The notes under the pieces were generated by a model. The model was not told where the DNA came from and ran no database searches. It worked only from the letters and a program-made list of their open reading frames with translations. Made by a program: the position numbers and the translations under genes. This document shows positions 5,596 through 8,154 of a DNA stretch of 8,154 nt, one piece after another. Every line of letters begins with the position of its first letter. Position 1 is the first letter of the stretch. This DNA is from an uncultured Sporolactobacillus sp. GTDB lineage: Bacteria > Bacillota > Bacilli > Bacillales > Sporolactobacillaceae. The DNA is taken from NCBI GenBank assembly GCA_900543345.1, contig UQRJ01000119.1, forward strand, positions 1-8,154. Direction: 5' to 3'.

Positions 5596-7361
5596 GACGC
5601 AGCCTCCCCCTGCCGATTCTGCTGCCGGACGGCCTGCTGATCTTTATATTGGATGTCGTACACTTGCCGGTAGAGCCCCCGGCGACGAATCAGTTCTTCG
5701 TGGGTGCCTCGTTCCTTAATGCCGCCGCGATCAAGAACCAGAATTTCACCGGCTGTCTGCAGTGAAGAAATCCGATGGGCAATGATAAAAGTCGTCCGCC
5801 CTTTCATCAGTTCACGGAAAGCCCGCTGAATCACGCCTTCCGTTTGCATATCGACGGCACTGGTTGCATCGTCGAGGATCAGAATGCTCGGATCGATTAG
5901 CAGTGCCCGGGCAATGGAAATGCGCTGTTTCTGGCCGCCGGAGAGGCCCATGCCGCGTTCGCCGAGCACCGTATTATACCCATCGGGGAGCATCCGAATA
6001 AATTCATCCGCATCGGCTCGCTTAGCGGCCGCAACGACATCGGCAAACGACGCATCCGGCCGGCCATAAGCAATATTGTCGCGAATCGTCGACGAGAATA
6101 AGAAATTTTCCTGCAGCACCAAGCCGATATTTTTGCGCAAATCGTGTAAATCGTAAGCTTTTACCGAACGGCCGTCGATCAGCACCTCGCCCGCCGTCGC
6201 GTCATAAAAACGGCCAATCAGCTGAGTGATACTCGTCTTGCCGGCACCCGTTGCGCCCATGACGCCGATAACGCTACCCGGTTCGGCCGTAAACGAGATA
6301 TGTTGCAGCGCCGGATGCGCCTCATACGGATAAACAAGCGACACATCTTTAAATTCGACTTTTCCCCGCAGGCGTTCGGTACGAAACGGCTGCGTCGGTG
6401 AATGGATCTCTTCCTCTGTTTCCAATATCTGCAATAGCCGTTCGCCGCCCGCTTTGGATTGCGAGAAGGTATTCATGATAAAGCCGAGACCTTTTAGGGG
6501 ATCCATGATATACCAGACCAGGCTGAAAAAGGCGACTAACTCTCCGGGCGCCAAATGGCCGATCATCACGAAGTAGCCGCCGAGCGCAAGCAAGAACACG
6601 ACGCTGAGATCGCCGATAAACTCCATCAGCGGAAAATACGTCGCCCAAATGTGGGCGGCCTTCAGGTTCCGATCTTCGTAATCATAATTGGTATGCGAAA
6701 AACGGCCGATCTCGAAGTCTTCCCGGGCCAGCGCTTTTATCGTATTCATGCCGCTGATGTTTTCTTGGACGCGCGTATTCATCCCGGCCAGCGATAAACG
6801 AATCTTACGAAAAGCCGGATGGACACGGTGATCGAAACGGATAACGGTGACAACGAGACACGGTGCCATCAGCACCGTAATCAGGGCCAATTCCCAGGAA
6901 TAATAGAACATCAGTACAAGGCTCAACCCGACGAGGACGATAAAATTGACGAGCTGATTCACACCGACGGAAAGGAAAAAACGGAAACTTTCGACGTCTG
7001 CCGTCAACCGGGACATCAAGTCGCCTGTTTTGGCACTGTCATAATAATGAAAAGATAAATACTGCAGTTTCCGATACAGAGCCTGCCGCAGGCGGTATAC
7101 CGCACCCGTTCCGAACATATGGCCCCAATAATCGCTCGCATAACTGGCAATTCCCTTTAGCAGCATAATTAAAATAAAACCGATCGATAGAAAAGGAATA
7201 AGCCATAACTCACCGTGAATGATGCCGCGATCAATCGTCTGTTGCAGAACAATCGGATAAACAATGGTAATGCCGCTTGCCAGAATCAGAAACAGAATGG
7301 ATCCGAACATAAACTTCCTATCCGGCCAGTAAAACGGTTTAAGTTTTCTAAATATATCCAC
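5577..7361 (-). CDS. ABC exporter half-transporter, degenerate-site subunit (YfiB/BmrC-like)
   Basis: A 594-residue fused membrane-ATPase protein and first gene of the exporter operon. Six hydrophobic helices occupy about residues 18-300. The ATPase domain shows Walker A GATGAGKT (369-376), Q-loop Q417, consensus signature LSGGQ (473-477), Walker B ILILDD (493-498) and H529. D498 replaces the catalytic glutamate, the mark of the non-hydrolytic site in heterodimeric exporters such as BmrCD, LmrCD and TM287/288. The pattern mirrors the partner gene, which has the glutamate but a poor signature. The start is GTG at 7361 (VDIFRKLKPFYWP), with an AGGGGG RBS at 7373-7378 about 11 nt away. The C-terminal ~25 residues are polar and Gln-rich, and their coding sequence contains the partner's RBS. 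Substrate cannot be inferred. Confidence 0.92.
   Translation of the reverse strand: MDIFRKLKPFYWPDRKFMFGSILFLILASGITIVYPIVLQQTIDRGIIHGELWLIPFLSIGFILIMLLKGIASYASDYWGHMFGTGAVYRLRQALYRKLQYLSFHYYDSAKTGDLMSRLTADVESFRFFLSVGVNQLVNFIVLVGLSLVLMFYYSWELALITVLMAPCLVVTVIRFDHRVHPAFRKIRLSLAGMNTRVQENISGMNTIKALAREDFEIGRFSHTNYDYEDRNLKAAHIWATYFPLMEFIGDLSVVFLLALGGYFVMIGHLAPGELVAFFSLVWYIMDPLKGLGFIMNTFSQSKAGGERLLQILETEEEIHSPTQPFRTERLRGKVEFKDVSLVYPYEAHPALQHISFTAEPGSVIGVMGATGAGKTSITQLIGRFYDATAGEVLIDGRSVKAYDLHDLRKNIGLVLQENFLFSSTIRDNIAYGRPDASFADVVAAAKRADADEFIRMLPDGYNTVLGERGMGLSGGQKQRISIARALLIDPSILILDDATSAVDMQTEGVIQRAFRELMKGRTTFIIAHRISSLQTAGEILVLDRGGIKERGTHEELIRRRGLYRQVYDIQYKDQQAVRQQNRQGEAASCPNQH
5603..5610 (-). promoter_or_regulatory. 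Internal ribosome binding site of the second exporter gene
   Basis: GGGGGAGG on the minus strand, 7 nt before the ATG at 5595 and inside the last codons of the first exporter gene. The strong RBS and 19-bp overlap suggest the two subunits are made in matched amounts. Confidence 0.78.
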
Positions 7362-7444
7362 TTATTCCGCCACCCCCTTTTATGCGGACAAAAAAGTTTA
7401 AAAAAAGTGAAAATTCTCCTTTTCCTTTCTTGCCAATATTGATC

Positions 7445-7473
7445 ATTCTATCATGAATCGTTCCGGATGCCGC
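7445..7473 (-). promoter_or_regulatory. Predicted promoter of the ABC exporter operon
   Basis: On the minus strand TAGAAT (7450-7445) is preceded by TGA, giving the extended -10 TGATAGAAT (one mismatch). At 17-nt spacing the -35 position reads GCGGCA (7473-7468), only 3 of 6 matches, typical of an extended -10 promoter. Transcription would start near 7438, with a leader of about 76 nt to the GTG. Confidence 0.52.
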
Positions 7474-7500
7474 ATAAAAAACCTTTGTTCGTTCATGATA
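7449..7500. repeat. 9-bp inverted repeat flanking the exporter promoter (candidate operator)
   Basis: TATCATGAA (7449-7457) and TTCATGATA (7492-7500) are perfect inverted copies separated by 34 bp. The left arm overlaps the extended -10 and the right arm lies about 20 bp upstream of the -35 position. Centre-to-centre distance is 43 bp, close to four helical turns, so a dimeric regulator could bind each arm on the same face. No regulator gene is present in the window. Confidence 0.4.
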
Positions 7501-7634
7501 TTTTTGTGACCGACACCATCGGCGGATGCGGAAAAAAATAAAGAAAATGCACAAGGGATTATCGACGATGAACGGGCGGAGATTGCGGGAGCGGCGATCA
7601 GCCTGACGGCGAAGATAATGCTTTCGCGACACAT

Positions 7635-7667
7635 AAAAGGGCGCCCGTCGACTACCCAGGCACCCTT
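7635..7667 (-). terminator. Intrinsic terminator of the peroxiredoxin gene
   Basis: On the minus strand AAGGGTGCC (7667-7659) pairs with GGCGCCCTT (7645-7637), a 9-bp stem with one U.G wobble and a 13-nt loop, running into UUUU (7638-7635). The wobble becomes a C-A mismatch on the plus strand, so the structure favours leftward transcripts. It begins 33 nt after the peroxiredoxin stop. Confidence 0.75.
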
Positions 7668-7699
7668 GCATTTATATTCACTATTTCGCAATTCGATGA

Positions 7700-8154
7700 T
7701 CAGACGTGCAGCGTCTCGTCTCCGGGCTGCCAATTGGCCGGGCACATGCCGCCGGTCTGCAGTGCCTGCAGGATGCGCAGCGTTTCGTCCACACTGCGGC
7801 CGATATTATTATCGTTAACCACAGAATAGCGGAGATCGCCGTCCGGGCTGATGATGAACAGGCCGCGCAGTGCAACGCCTTCATCCTCAATCAGAACGCC
7901 GTATTTTTCAGCTACCTCATGGGTATGATCCGCCGCAAGGCTGAAATTGATCTTACCGATTCCGCCTTCTTTTCTCGATGTTTTCATCCAAGCCTGATGT
8001 GTATAAATCGTGTCGCAGGAACAGCCGATGATAACCGTGTTTAATTTCTCGAATTCGTCATAACGATCGCTGAAAGCCGTGATTTCCGTCGGGCAGACGA
8101 ACGTGAAATCCATCGGATAGAAGAAAAACACCGTCCATTTACCTGCTTTGATAT
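7700..8154 (-). CDS. Typical 2-Cys peroxiredoxin (AhpC/TSA family, YkuU-like), 5' end outside window
   Basis: A thiol peroxidase that reduces hydrogen peroxide and organic hydroperoxides in the cytoplasm, normally recharged by thioredoxin or AhpF-type reductants. The visible 150 residues include the peroxidatic site PMDFTFVCPTE (P13, T17, C20) and the resolving cysteine in GGMCPANW (C137), so it is a typical 2-Cys enzyme. Relatives are about 180 residues, so roughly 30 N-terminal residues lie beyond 8154. The frame is open at the edge (codons before the GTG at 8131 read IKAGKWT, as in the family), so 8131 is not the start. A GGIG segment at 63-66 aligns with the GGLG motif linked to overoxidation sensitivity, but the C-terminal YF extension is absent because the protein ends at DETLHV. 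Two further cysteines, C44 and C46, form a C-S-C. The gene ends in TGA (7702-7700), followed by its terminator. Confidence 0.95.
   Translation of the reverse strand, partial: IKAGKWTVFFFYPMDFTFVCPTEITAFSDRYDEFEKLNTVIIGCSCDTIYTHQAWMKTSRKEGGIGKINFSLAADHTHEVAEKYGVLIEDEGVALRGLFIISPDGDLRYSVVNDNNIGRSVDETLRILQALQTGGMCPANWQPGDETLHV

Larger units (their letters stand above)
7362..7699. other. Intergenic region between peroxiredoxin and exporter operon
   Basis: 338 bp without a supported gene. Reading leftward it holds the peroxiredoxin terminator (7635-7667), about 160 bp I cannot assign (7474-7634), the exporter promoter (7445-7473) with an inverted repeat, and an A/T-rich leader of about 75 nt. A plus-strand frame (about 7510-7617) is open with protein-like composition but has no initiation codon after its TGA at 7507-7509, so no gene is called. 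Confidence 0.6.

Noticed and set aside
3766..7361. CydCD (cysteine/glutathione exporter for cytochrome bd assembly) because the ABC pair lies next to a cydB-like gene.
   Set aside because: The pair is upstream of cydB and separated by a strong terminator, whereas cydCD normally follows cydB; motif asymmetry and overall sequence look like YfiBC/BmrCD-type exporters. A tree would settle it.
7398..7436. Possible 12-residue TTG-started leader peptide ahead of the exporter (BmrB-like attenuation).
   Set aside because: It would begin about 2 nt from the predicted transcription start with no RBS, and no terminator/antiterminator hairpin is visible in the leader.
7706..8044. 112-codon plus-strand open frame over the peroxiredoxin region.
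   Set aside because: It is antisense to the conserved 2-Cys peroxiredoxin, whose both active cysteines are encoded on the minus strand.

Overview
The window looks like one end of a contig from a member of the Bacilli (Bacillota). The main reasons are the rpoY-rnjA pair (RNA polymerase epsilon subunit and RNase J), which is characteristic of Bacillales and Lactobacillales, strong purine-rich ribosome binding sites, and frequent TTG and GTG starts. By eye the G+C content is close to half, higher than in Bacillus subtilis. A mid-GC Bacillales lineage such as Sporolactobacillaceae or Exiguobacterium would fit, but I cannot settle the genus from sequence alone. The first 47 bases are not genomic: they are an Illumina Nextera index and transposon adapter, so biological sequence begins at about position 48.

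Layout. (1) 48-259, minus strand: the N-terminal third of a HAD (Cof-type) phosphatase, cut by the contig end. (2) 260-451: a divergent promoter region. (3) 452-2384, plus strand: rpoY, then rnjA 4 nt later, closed by a long nested hairpin with a U tract (2403-2499). (4) 2507-3511, minus strand: a complete CydB-like subunit II of a cytochrome bd-type oxidase, with its own extended -10 promoter and no cydA beside it. (5) 3662-3698: an intrinsic terminator for the operon to its right. (6) 3766-7361, minus strand: two overlapping genes for the halves of a heterodimeric ABC exporter. (7) 7362-7699: the exporter promoter with an inverted repeat across its -10, an unassigned stretch, and the terminator of the next gene. 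(8) 7700-8154, minus strand: a typical 2-Cys peroxiredoxin (YkuU-like), missing its first ~30 residues at the right edge.

How the genes relate. rpoY and rnjA form an RNA polymerase/RNA decay unit, as in B. subtilis. The ABC genes form a translationally coupled pair with complementary asymmetric ATP sites, one consensus and one degenerate. Peroxiredoxin, exporter and CydB-like gene all run leftward but appear to be separate transcription units, because a terminator lies between each. A common role in redox or envelope stress is possible but not shown. Most of the window is ordinary chromosome. I do not see a new multi-gene system. The points that most merit checking are the solitary cydB, the insertion-sequence-like palindrome inside the rnjA terminator, and the inverted repeat at the exporter promoter.
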